Below are positions 1-7,712 of a stretch of DNA of 40,450 bases, piece by piece (the stretch's first letter is position 1; the number at the start of each line of letters is the position of its first letter). The DNA is from Paractinoplanes rishiriensis. GTDB lineage: Bacteria; Actinomycetota; Actinomycetes; Mycobacteriales; Micromonosporaceae. Made by a program: the position numbers and the translations under genes. Location: the NCBI RefSeq assembly GCF_016862375.1, contig NZ_BOMV01000029.1, forward strand, positions 1 through 40,450, given 5' to 3'. The notes beneath the pieces were generated by a model. The model was not told the DNA's origin and did not search any database. It worked only from the letters and a program-made list of their open reading frames with translations.

Positions 1-91
1 ACCCCGCGCTCCGCACCCCGCACCCCGCGCTCAGCGCTCCGCACCCCGCGCTCCGCACCCCGCGCTCCGCACCGCACGTCGCGCGCCGCAC

Positions 92-154
92 GTCGGCCGC
101 GAGGTTGTCGTTTTACGGTTGCTCTGCGGCTCAGCGGCAGCAGATCGACAAGAT
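92..154 (+). repeat. Interspersed element, copy 1 (diverged)
   Basis: Begins GTCGGCCGCGAGGTTGTCG and ends GGCAGCAGATCGACAAGAT, as in the other two copies. The middle has drifted (TTTTACGG in place of AATTGCGG), which weakens the left inverted arm. Confidence 0.75.
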
Positions 155-172
155 CGAGTGGTAGCGCCGCTT

Positions 173-238
173 GTCGGCCGCGAGGTTGTCGAATTGCGGT
201 TGTTCGGTGGCTGTTCGGTGGCAGCAGATCGACAAGAT
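173..238 (+). repeat. Interspersed element, copy 2
   Basis: Same ends as copy 1. Inverted arms TTGTCGA (186-192) and TCGACAA (229-235) could form a hairpin. The copy is longer because TGTTCGGTGG is duplicated (201-210 and 212-221), the kind of change made by replication slippage. Confidence 0.8.
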
Positions 239-314
239 TGCGCCGCGCACTCCGCGCTCTGCACCCCGCGCCCCCCCGCGCCGCACGTCGCGCGCCGCAC
301 CCCGCGCGCCGCGT

Positions 315-369
315 GTCGGCCGCGAGGTTGTCGAATTGCGGTTGCTCGGTGGCAGCAGATCGACAAGAT
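315..369 (+). repeat. Interspersed element, copy 3
   Basis: The shortest and cleanest copy. Arms TTGTCGA (328-334) and TCGACAA (360-366) enclose 25 bases with a small inner TGCT/AGCA pairing. It resembles a REP-like intergenic palindrome rather than a CRISPR repeat. Confidence 0.8.
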
Positions 370-597
370 CGCGCCGCGCACTTCGCGCTCCGCACCCCGC
401 CCCGCACGTCGCGCTCCGCCCCGCACGTCGCGCTCCGCCCCGCACCCCGCACGCGCGCGGCGCGACCTCGGCTCGTGGGTGGCGTGCGCGGGCGCCGATC
501 GGATTCGCGGACGGCTGGGATTTCGGCTGCGTGACTTCGCGGTCTGTCGGCTTGCTAGCTCAGCGCCGCCGCGGGAGCGAGTCGCGAGCTGCTCGGG

Positions 598-1529
598 TCA
601 GGGAGCGGGGGCCAGCCTGATCACCTCGACGGCGCCGGTCAGGCGGAGCGGGCCGGCCGCGTACGGCACCAGAAGCGTGTCGCCGAGCCGGACCGGAAGC
701 TCGAAGCCCGCGCCCGTCAGCCGGCCCGCCCCGGACACCGCGACCAGGACGCTGAAGCCCTGCGCCAACTTGTCGCCGCCGCGCAGGCGCCGCGCGCTGA
801 AGAATTCGTCGGCGGCTGCGGGCAGGGACGCGCCGCGCAGCGACTCGATCCGCGACGGGCTCCACGCGCCCCGGTCTACGCACTCCAGGGCCAGGTCGTA
901 GCCCAGGCCCAAATGTCCGTCGGGGACGCCGAAGTTCTCCAGCAGCACCGAGAAGTCGGTCGGCTCCTGGATCTCCACCAGCAGGATGCCGTCGCCGATC
1001 GCGTGTGGCAGGCCGGCGGGGCACAGGATCGCGTCGCCCGCCGCCACCGGGATGCGGTTGGTGGCGGCCAGCATTTCGTCGGTCTTCTGCGCGGCCACCC
1101 AGCCGGCCAGCTCGGCGGTTTCCACGTCACGGGCAAAACCCAGGTGGACGTACGCGCCGGGCCGCGCCGACACGATCACCCAGGCTTCGGTTTTCCCGTA
1201 CGGGAAGCCAGGTGCGCGGTGGCGAAACGCCGATCGGGATGCGCGTGCAGGGGCAGCCGCTGGCCCGCGTCGAGCAGCTTGACCAGGATGCCGGTGTCGG
1301 TGCGGCCGGGGCCGAGCCACCACAGCGGGTCGTCCGCGATCGCCTCCACCAGCAGCCGGCCGTCGGACAACGTGGACAGGCCGGAGGGTGCCAGGCCGAA
1401 CCGGCTGGTCGTCGACCCCACCCAGTCCTCGGGGCGGTCGGCCAGCGCCGGCAGGTTGCGGAACTCGGCTATCCGGCCGGCGCCGCGATAGAACGTCGCG
1501 GGCTGGTTCGCGGAAAGTATCTCGATCAC
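598..1529 (-). pseudogene. manA: Mannose-6-phosphate isomerase (class I-like), frameshifted
   Basis: Two minus-strand frames together make one class I phosphomannose isomerase of about 310 residues. The GTG start at 1529 opens the first part, which carries the zinc-site stretch LPLHAHPDR and then runs into a stop about 17 residues later. The second part resumes as FPYGKTEAWVIV, the Lys/Glu metal-site motif, followed by LPHAIGDGILLVEIQE and a C-terminal beta domain. The junction lies at about 1206-1212: reading CACCTGGC as CACCTGGGC restores HLGFPYGKTEAW, so one G appears to be missing. The family interconverts mannose 6-phosphate and fructose 6-phosphate. The start overlaps the kinase stop by 4 bases (GTGA), so this is the last gene of the sugar operon. 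It could be a true pseudogene or a base-call error; I see no slippery site suggesting programmed shifting. Confidence 0.85.
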
Positions 1530-2707
1530 GATGAACGCCCCTTGGCGATGGCCGACAGGAAACCGCCGACGAACGTGTCCCCCAGCCCCACCGTGGTGGG
1601 ATCGGCGACGTCCAGCGCGAAGCCGGGCACGCAGCGGACCCGGTCGCCCAGCTCGGCCCGCAGCGCCTCGGCGAAGTCCGCGGGCCGTCGCGGTCGCCGG
1701 CGCGTGGCGGCCACGTCCGCGTCGGTGAAGTCGTCGCCGTGGCAGTAGCGGACCGCGGCCATCAGCGTGCCGGTTTCCAGCGCCTCCACAAGGTTCGCGC
1801 TTTCGCCGAGCGCCGCCGCCCAGTATTTGGTGTGCAGCACCAGGGCCGGCACCGGGATGAGGGCGTGCACCTCGGTCAGTGCCGCTGCCACGTCGCGGGC
1901 CGACAGCAGGTCGACCGGGCGGTCCAGGTACGCCTGCAACTCGTCCTCGTTCAACCCGTACACGTCAATGTGGTTTTGCAGTTTCTCGCGGACCCGCCGG
2001 CTGAACGCGGGCTCGTGGTAGGCGGCGTCCTCGAAGTAGGTCACCGCCCCGGCCGGCAGTCGCCGGAGGTGTGTCCGCAACGTGTCCAGCCGCCGGTCGA
2101 GCAGGTCCTTGTCGCGCATCGCGTTGAAGCCCGAGATCAGGAAGACCTTGGCCCGGGCCAGCCGGTCGCCCAGTTCGCCGGTGAGCGCCATCGACTCGTT
2201 GGCCAGGTCGTTGACGTAGATCAGGCGGTTCGGGAACGGCGCCGTGATGCCGAGGCTCGGTACGGCCAGGCCCCGGTCGTACTGGACGATCAGGTGCGGG
2301 TAGAAGGTGTCCTCGGCGCCGCTGGAAACGTACTCGGTGCTCGCCGGCAACAGTCGCCGGACGACGTCGTTCACGCTGACCAGGTGCTGGGTGGACGGCA
2401 CGCCGAGCCGGTCGAGCACGAGCCCGGCCCGCACCGACGTGCCGCCCAGCGTCGTGCGGTGCGGGAACCGGTCCGCGAACGTGGACAGTGTCGCGGCGGA
2501 GGCGACGAAATGCTCACCACCCCCGCCGCGCGCGACGTAGGAGAGGATCGACACCACGAGGTCCCGTTCGTCGGCGACCGTCGCCGGCGGCGTCAGCTCC
2601 ACGATGTCGTAGCCGGCCACCAGGCGCTCCAGCACGCCGGCGGTGAGCTTGAGCTCGTAGTCGACGCAACCGCCCAGGCCGAGGACCACTCGGGACGCCG
2701 CCGCCAT
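1526..2707 (-). CDS. ADP-dependent phosphofructokinase/glucokinase family sugar kinase
   Basis: The 393-residue product fits the ADP-dependent glucokinase/phosphofructokinase family (ribokinase-like fold), which phosphorylates hexoses or hexose phosphates using ADP. Seen: an N-terminal LGLGGCVDYELKL strand, the substrate-lid stretch TLGGTSVRAGLVLDRLGV, and near the C-terminus VGLGDTFVGGFL, whose Asp (about residue 377) is the expected catalytic base of the GxGD motif. The ATG at 2707 is preferred because it lies just after the aldolase stop (2709); a start 10 codons upstream would overlap it. Placed between aldolase and isomerase genes, it most simply phosphorylates a ketohexose phosphate to a bisphosphate. 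This family is well known in archaea and animals and sparse in bacteria. Substrate and true phosphoryl donor are inferred. Confidence 0.8.
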   Translation of the reverse strand: MAAASRVVLGLGGCVDYELKLTAGVLERLVAGYDIVELTPPATVADERDLVVSILSYVARGGGGEHFVASAATLSTFADRFPHRTTLGGTSVRAGLVLDRLGVPSTQHLVSVNDVVRRLLPASTEYVSSGAEDTFYPHLIVQYDRGLAVPSLGITAPFPNRLIYVNDLANESMALTGELGDRLARAKVFLISGFNAMRDKDLLDRRLDTLRTHLRRLPAGAVTYFEDAAYHEPAFSRRVREKLQNHIDVYGLNEDELQAYLDRPVDLLSARDVAAALTEVHALIPVPALVLHTKYWAAALGESANLVEALETGTLMAAVRYCHGDDFTDADVAATRRRPRRPADFAEALRAELGDRVRCVPGFALDVADPTTVGLGDTFVGGFLSAIAKGRSS

Positions 2708-2708
2708 G

Positions 2709-3572
2709 TCAGTACAGCGAGCCCTTGCCGGTGGCACCGAACAGGTCGATCTTCTGGGCCGCGACCACCTGCATGGCCTCGATGCACGCCGGCTGGATGG
2801 CGTTGGGCTCGCGCACCTTGGGGTCGTTGCCCAGCACCTCGCGCATCCGGTTGTGGTAGGCCACCTTGATGTCGGTGGAGATATTGATCTTGTTGATGCC
2901 GATCCGGGAGGCCTCGGCGATCTCGTCGTCCGGGTTGTTGGAGCCGCCGTGCAGCACCAGCGGGATCTGCACCCGGCTCTTGATCTCCTTGAGCAGGTCG
3001 AGCTTCAGCTCCGGCTTGAGGTGCGCGGGATAGAAGCCGTGGAACGTGCCGATCGCCACGGCCAGGCTGTCCACGCCGGTCAGCTCGACGAACGTGACCG
3101 CGTCGTCCGGGTCGGTGTAGATGATCTCGGCGGCGCCGGCCTCGGCGTAGCTGTCGTTGGCGCCGATCGTGCCGAGTTCGGCCTCCACCGACAGGCCCAG
3201 GACGTGCGCGGAGTCGGTGACCTTCTTCGAGATCGCCACGTTCTCCTCGAACGGCTTCAGCGAGCCGTCGATCATGACCGAGGTGAAGCCGAACTGGACC
3301 GCCTGGAGGATCTGCTCGTAGGTGGCGCCGTGGTCCCAGTGGATGGCGACCGGCACGCTGGCGCGGTGCGACCGCTCCACGATGCCGGTGATCATCTCCC
3401 GGCCGATGTGCCGGACCTCGTCCGGGTGGATTCCGACGATCAGCGGGGCGTTCTTCTCCTCGCTGATCTCCACGATGCCCTGGAACATGGCCCAGTCGCT
3501 GATGTTGAAGGCGGGCACGGCGAAGCTGTTCTCGTTAGCGACATCCAGGATCGCCTTGCCGGTCGTCAGCAT
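2709..3572 (-). CDS. Class II ketose-bisphosphate aldolase
   Basis: A 287-residue zinc-dependent class II aldolase, the usual length for the fructose/tagatose-bisphosphate (GatY/KbaY/Fba) group. It splits a ketohexose 1,6-bisphosphate into glycerone phosphate and glyceraldehyde 3-phosphate. Seen: IHWDHGA with catalytic Asp80 and zinc His81, SVEAELGTIG, further zinc ligands His178 (TFHGF) and His208 (LHGGSNN), and the phosphate-binding INKINISTD. It lies 30 bases after the permease gene and directly before the kinase, so it belongs to the operon. The sequence alone does not settle fructose versus tagatose bisphosphate. Confidence 0.88.
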   Translation of the reverse strand: MLTTGKAILDVANENSFAVPAFNISDWAMFQGIVEISEEKNAPLIVGIHPDEVRHIGREMITGIVERSHRASVPVAIHWDHGATYEQILQAVQFGFTSVMIDGSLKPFEENVAISKKVTDSAHVLGLSVEAELGTIGANDSYAEAGAAEIIYTDPDDAVTFVELTGVDSLAVAIGTFHGFYPAHLKPELKLDLLKEIKSRVQIPLVLHGGSNNPDDEIAEASRIGINKINISTDIKVAYHNRMREVLGNDPKVREPNAIQPACIEAMQVVAAQKIDLFGATGKGSLY

Positions 3573-3602
3573 TTCCGCGTTTCTCCTTAAGACAAAGAAA
3601 AA

Positions 3603-4445
3603 TCAGGCCTTGACGGCACCGGAGGTGAGCCCGCCGATGAACCGTTTCTGGAAGAGCAAAAAGAGGACGAGTACGGGAATGGAGCCGAGGATGCTCATCG
3701 CCATCATCTGGTTCCACTCGTACGAGTGCTGGCCCATGAGCAGCTGAATGCCGATGGGCACGGTGCGCATGTCGTCGGTGCGGGTGAGCGTCAGCGCGAA
3801 CAGGTACTCGTTCCACGAGATCATGAACGTGTAGACGCCGACCGCGACCAGGCCCGGTACCGAGATCGGCACCAGGATCCGCCACAGCGCGGTCCAGCTG
3901 TTGCCGCCGTCGACCTTGACGGACTCGTCCAGTTCCCGGGGCAGCGTGTTCAGGTACGCGGTGGTCATGATGATCGCGTACGGCAGGGTGAACACCATGT
4001 GCGTGAGAATCAGGCCGGAATACGTGTTGTAGAGGCCGAGCGCAACGACCAGCCCGAAATAGGGAATGACCAGCGTGATCGGCGGCACCGCCTGCACGCT
4101 GACGATGACGGCGTTGATGGTGCGGTGGAACGGGAAAGTGAATCGGCTGAACGCGTACCCGGCCAGAATGGCGACCAGGAGCGTCAGTGCCGTCACCGAC
4201 AGCGCGACGATGTAGCTGTTGAGGAAGAACCGCAGCTGGGCGCCGTTGCCGAGGATTTCGCGGTACGCGTCGAACGAGAAGTTCTCCGTGATCAGCTTCG
4301 GCGGTGACTGGAAAACCTCCCCGTTGCCCTTGAACGAGGTGGAGAGCATCCACAGCACGGGCAGGCCGGCGAAGAGCGCGCCGGCGGTCAGCCCGGTGAG
4401 GACGCCGGCCTTGGCGAGGGTGCGCCGGGTCGTGACGGTCGCCAT
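3603..4445 (-). CDS. Sugar ABC transporter permease, MalG type
   Basis: A 280-residue inner-membrane permease with about six hydrophobic segments. The cytoplasmic coupling loop ELDESVKVDGGNSW, the EAA-type motif that docks on the ATPase, lies near residue 175, and the GLTSGAVKA tail is typical of the MalG subgroup. It starts one base after the stop of the MalF-type permease, so the two are translationally linked. No ATP-binding subunit is encoded nearby; actinomycetes commonly share one MsiK-type ATPase among such carbohydrate importers. Confidence 0.92.
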   Translation of the reverse strand: MATVTTRRTLAKAGVLTGLTAGALFAGLPVLWMLSTSFKGNGEVFQSPPKLITENFSFDAYREILGNGAQLRFFLNSYIVALSVTALTLLVAILAGYAFSRFTFPFHRTINAVIVSVQAVPPITLVIPYFGLVVALGLYNTYSGLILTHMVFTLPYAIIMTTAYLNTLPRELDESVKVDGGNSWTALWRILVPISVPGLVAVGVYTFMISWNEYLFALTLTRTDDMRTVPIGIQLLMGQHSYEWNQMMAMSILGSIPVLVLFLLFQKRFIGGLTSGAVKA

Positions 4446-4446
4446 G

Positions 4447-5379
4447 TCAGCGCTCCCTTTGCTGGCGTACGTAGAAGAAGGCCAGAACCATCGTGAGGAG
4501 CAGGACGATCACGGCAGCCGCCGACGCGGTCGCGAACTCGTACTCGCTGAACGCCTGCTTGTAGGTGTAGGTGCTGAGCATCTCGGTGGCGTTCAGCGGC
4601 CCGCCGCCGGTCATCATCCAGATCAGCGCGAACTGCTGGGACGTCCAGATCAGGTCGAGCACCGCCATGCTGATGATCACCGGGCGCAGCTGGGGGAGCG
4701 TCACGTGCAGGAACCGCTGCACCGGGTTGGCGCCGTCCACGGCGGCCGCCTCGTACAGGTCATGCGGTATGCCCTGGAGCCCGGCCAACAGGCTGATCAT
4801 GAAGAACGGGTAGCCGGACCAGATGTTCGCGAACGTCACGACCCAGAGCGCCTTACTCGGATCGCCGAGCCAGTCCACGCCTTCCTGGATCAAACCCAGG
4901 GTCTGCAGTACGTAGTTGAGCACGCCGGCCGGGTCGACCAGCAGCCGCCAGATGACCGCGATCACCGCGATCGTGAACAGCCACGGCAGGATGTAGACGA
5001 GCCGGAACAGCGCCTTGGTGACCCCGCCCAGCAGCCTGGTGTTGAGCATCATTGCGAAGGCCAGGCCGAGCGCCAGGTGGGCCACCATGCTGACGGTGAT
5101 GAAGACGGCGGTGTTCTTGATCGCGACCAGGAAGTCCGGGTCGGTGAGCACCTTGGAGTAGTTGGCCAGCCCGGCGAAGACCGAGTTCTCCTGCACGATC
5201 ACGTTGTCCCGGAAGGAGTACCCGATCACCATGACGATCGGGACCACCATCAGAACCACGATCAAAATCAAAGTCGGGGACAGATAGCCGTACGGGACCA
5301 CACGGCGGGCGGCGCTCGGCCGGTTGCGTGGTGGCGTCTCTGGCTCGACCGCGGTTTCCACTGCGGATAGCAAAGTCAT
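4447..5379 (-). CDS. Sugar ABC transporter permease, MalF type
   Basis: A 310-residue permease with a short charged N-terminus, a first membrane helix near residues 30-55 and about five more. The EAA loop is clear: YEAAAVDGANPVQRF followed by HVTLPQLRP. It should pair with the downstream MalG-type subunit to form the channel of a carbohydrate uptake-1 importer. It follows the binding-protein gene after 55 bases on the same strand. Confidence 0.92.
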   Translation of the reverse strand: MTLLSAVETAVEPETPPRNRPSAARRVVPYGYLSPTLILIVVLMVVPIVMVIGYSFRDNVIVQENSVFAGLANYSKVLTDPDFLVAIKNTAVFITVSMVAHLALGLAFAMMLNTRLLGGVTKALFRLVYILPWLFTIAVIAVIWRLLVDPAGVLNYVLQTLGLIQEGVDWLGDPSKALWVVTFANIWSGYPFFMISLLAGLQGIPHDLYEAAAVDGANPVQRFLHVTLPQLRPVIISMAVLDLIWTSQQFALIWMMTGGGPLNATEMLSTYTYKQAFSEYEFATASAAAVIVLLLTMVLAFFYVRQQRER

Positions 5380-5434
5380 CGTTCTCCTTCAGCGGCGCCG
5401 CGCCGGCGGCGAACCGGCGCGGCGTCCGGGCCGA

Positions 5435-6703
5435 CTAGCCGATGACCGACGACCAGGATTCCTGCGACTTGGCGAGGGCGTCGTCGACGCTCGCCTTGCC
5501 GGTCAGCACGAGCTGGAGCTGCTCGTCGAAGCTGCGCATCAGTTCCTCGGACTTCGGCAGGCCGACGAACTCGTTGGCCGGGGTGCCCTGCTGGTAGATG
5601 TCGAAGGCGGTCTTGAACAGCGGGTCGCTGTTGCTGAAGTCGGGCTCGGCGGTCTTGTTGCCGGGGAAGCCGTTCGCCAGCGTGGCGAGCTTGCCGTTGG
5701 TCTCCTTGCTCAGCAGGAACTGCACGAGCTTGAACGCCTCGGCCTTGTGGTCGGACGAATCGGCAACCCCGATACCCCAGGACGCGTACGGGATCCCGCG
5801 TTTGCCGGTGTAGCCGTCCTCGGCGGGCAGCGGTGCCACCGCGAACTTCAGGTCCGGGGCGTTCTTCTTGATCAGGTTGATGTGCGCCAGCGAGTCGATC
5901 ATCATGCCGACCTGGCCGGTGGTGAACTTCTCGACCTTGTCCTGTTCCTTCATGGTGAGCGCGCCGGGTGCGATGACGCCGGCGTCGTTCAGGCTTTTCA
6001 CGTACTCGACCACGCTTTTGACCTGCGGGGTGGTGAGGGCCGGCTTGCCGTCGGCGAGCATCGAACCGCCGGACGCCCACAGCCAGGACATCACGTCGTT
6101 CTGGATGCCGTTCGGGACCGCGGTGTCGAGCGGGAGCGCCCAGCCCTTGACGTTGCCGCCGGTCGCGCTGATCTTCTTGGCCGCGTCGGCGAACTCGGTG
6201 CGGGTGCCCGGCACCGCGCTGACGCCGGCCTTGGACAGCAGGTCCTGGTTGACGAACAGCGGGTACACGAAGTTGACCACCGGGATCATGTAGGTCGCGT
6301 CCTTGTACTGCACCTGGCTGGCGAGCTGGCTCGCGTCGTAGCCGGCCTCGGTCATCAGCTTGGACAGGTCGGTGATCGCGCCCTGCTTGGCGAAGTCGTT
6401 GACCCAGGCGCCGTCCAGGCCCACCACGTCCGGCAGGGTCTTGGACGCCGCGCCGGTGACCAGCTGCTGCTTGGTCGAAGCGTACGGCGCGCTCAGCAGC
6501 TTGACCTTGATGTTCGGGTTCTGCGTCGTGAACTCGGTGATCAGCTTGTCGAACTCGCCGGCCGGGAGCTCGGGCGCCCACCACTGGGCGAACTCCAGCG
6601 TGACGGTGCCGTCCGCGCTGGTCTCGCCCGAGTCACCCGAACCGCACGCCCCCACGAACGCGACCAGTGCGGCCGCCGTTACTGCCCCTAAGAGTCGCTT
6701 CAT
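5435..6703 (-). CDS. Sugar-binding lipoprotein of ABC importer
   Basis: A 422-residue extracellular solute-binding protein of the carbohydrate cluster. The N-terminus is a lipoprotein signal: Lys-Arg, a hydrophobic core, then VGAC with Cys20 as the lipid-anchor residue. The mature part contains family stretches such as LEFAQWWAPE, ITEFTTQNPNIKVKLL, VGLDGAWVNDFAKQG and GIPYASWGIGVADSS. A good ribosome site (AAGGAG) precedes the ATG at 6703. It is the first gene of the six-gene operon and captures the sugar outside the membrane. The specific sugar cannot be read from the sequence. Confidence 0.93.
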   Translation of the reverse strand: MKRLLGAVTAAALVAFVGACGSGDSGETSADGTVTLEFAQWWAPELPAGEFDKLITEFTTQNPNIKVKLLSAPYASTKQQLVTGAASKTLPDVVGLDGAWVNDFAKQGAITDLSKLMTEAGYDASQLASQVQYKDATYMIPVVNFVYPLFVNQDLLSKAGVSAVPGTRTEFADAAKKISATGGNVKGWALPLDTAVPNGIQNDVMSWLWASGGSMLADGKPALTTPQVKSVVEYVKSLNDAGVIAPGALTMKEQDKVEKFTTGQVGMMIDSLAHINLIKKNAPDLKFAVAPLPAEDGYTGKRGIPYASWGIGVADSSDHKAEAFKLVQFLLSKETNGKLATLANGFPGNKTAEPDFSNSDPLFKTAFDIYQQGTPANEFVGLPKSEELMRSFDEQLQLVLTGKASVDDALAKSQESWSSVIG

Positions 6704-6841
6704 GGCAGCTCCTTCTATCGAGATCTTTCTGTTCTCTGCTGGGTTGGCGTCACGTTAGCAGCGTGTTACGTCGGTGGACAAGCGAAGAACCGCAAGAAAC
6801 AGCACAGTGTGGCAAGATGGAGGCGGCTCTCGGCGTCAATT

Positions 6842-6877
6842 TGCGGCATGACCGCACGGTTGTGGCATACTGCCGCA
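6842..6877. promoter_or_regulatory. Candidate DeoR operators in divergent promoter region
   Basis: Two inverted repeats sit side by side: TGCGG-CATGA-CCGCA (6842-6856) and TGTGGCA-TAC-TGCCGCA (6861-6877). A further half-site, TGTGGCA, occurs at 6808-6814. They lie between the sugar operon and its divergent DeoR gene and end only a few bases before the regulator's ribosome site (GAGGGGGA), as expected for autoregulation and operon repression. Function is inferred. Confidence 0.55.
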
Positions 6878-6893
6878 CTTATGAGGGGGACCA

Positions 6894-7712
6894 GTGAGCG
6901 TTGACAGGGACGAGCGACAGCGCCATCTGCCGGCCGGCCGCAAGGCTCAGCTGGCCGCGTACGTCGCCGACGCCGGTCAGGTCACGGTGGGGGAGCTGGC
7001 CGAGCGTTTCGGCGTGTCGATCGACACCGTGCGGCGCGATCTCGACCAGCTGAGCGCCGACGGGGTGCTGGTGCGCACGTACGGCGGGGCGGTCAGTCTG
7101 TCGACGATCTCGCGCACCGACCGCGCGGTCGACCAGCGGCTGACCCTCCAGGAGGAGGAGAAGGGGAAGATCGCGGCGCTGGCCGCCCCGCTGGTCCAGG
7201 ACGGCTCCACCATCATGATCAACGGCGGCACCACCACCCTGGCGCTGGCCCGCGAGCTGCGCCAGCACCGCGACCTCACGGTGGCCACCAACAACCTGCT
7301 GGTGCCGGGCGCGCTGCCGCCCACCGCGATCCGGGACATCTACTTCTTCGGCGGCGCGGTGCGCTCGCTCACGCTGGCCACCGTCGGGCCGGTCAGCTTC
7401 CGCGCGAACACCGGCGCCGACCTGGACATCAGCTGCGACCTGGCGCTGATCGGCGTGGGCGCGATCGACGCCGAGACCGGCTACACGACCAGCAATCTCG
7501 CCGAGGCCGCGATGATGCAGGAGATGATCGCGCGCGCCACCCGGGTGGCCATCCTGGCCGACTCGTCGAAGTTCGGCCGCCGGCTGTTCGCCCAGGTGTC
7601 CGAGCTGGCCAGCGCCGACTACCTGATCACCGACACCGCCCCGCCGGCCGGCCTGCGCGACGCGCTGGCCGCGGCCGGGGTGCAGCTGATCACCCCGGGG
7701 CCGAAAGGCTAG
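6894..7712 (+). CDS. DeoR family transcriptional repressor of the sugar operon
   Basis: 272 residues. An N-terminal DeoR-type helix-turn-helix covers residues 20-60 (VTVGELAERFGVSIDTVRRD, then LSADGVLVRTYGGAV), followed by the ISOCOT-fold effector domain with INGGTTTLALAREL and the late stretch VAILADSSKFGRRLFAQV. This family usually senses a phosphorylated sugar. The GTG at 6894 is chosen because it follows GAGGGGGA; the ATG at 6881 meets a stop within eight codons. It is divergent from the sugar ABC operon and very probably controls it, with an aldolase-pathway sugar phosphate as likely inducer. The end overlaps the convergent STAND gene by 23 bases. Confidence 0.92.
   Translation: MSVDRDERQRHLPAGRKAQLAAYVADAGQVTVGELAERFGVSIDTVRRDLDQLSADGVLVRTYGGAVSLSTISRTDRAVDQRLTLQEEEKGKIAALAAPLVQDGSTIMINGGTTTLALARELRQHRDLTVATNNLLVPGALPPTAIRDIYFFGGAVRSLTLATVGPVSFRANTGADLDISCDLALIGVGAIDAETGYTTSNLAEAAMMQEMIARATRVAILADSSKFGRRLFAQVSELASADYLITDTAPPAGLRDALAAAGVQLITPGPKG

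Larger units (their letters stand above)
1..597. other. Gene-free, GC-rich repetitive region
   Basis: No reading frame here looks like a protein: the frames that stay open do so because stop codons are rare at this GC content, and they translate to Arg/Pro/Ala/Ser-rich strings on both strands. What is present is a patchwork of short units: a 14-base unit (ACCCCGCGCTCCGC and variants) at 1-75, a related CCGCACGTCGCGCTCCGCC-type unit around 395-450, and three copies of a longer element listed separately. The stretch lies downstream of the sugar operon, whose last gene ends at 598. Confidence 0.7.

Noticed and set aside
92..369. CRISPR array from the spaced repeats at the left end
   Set aside because: Only three copies, of unequal length and with diverged middles; intervening DNA is itself repetitive and no cas gene is near.
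119..901. Long open frames across the left repeat block and antisense to the isomerase gene
   Set aside because: They exist on both strands and several frames, translate to Arg/Ser/Pro-rich strings, and the real coding signal is the minus-strand isomerase.
1200..1216. Programmed ribosomal frameshift in the isomerase gene
   Set aside because: No slippery heptamer or downstream structure was recognised; a missing G explains it more simply.
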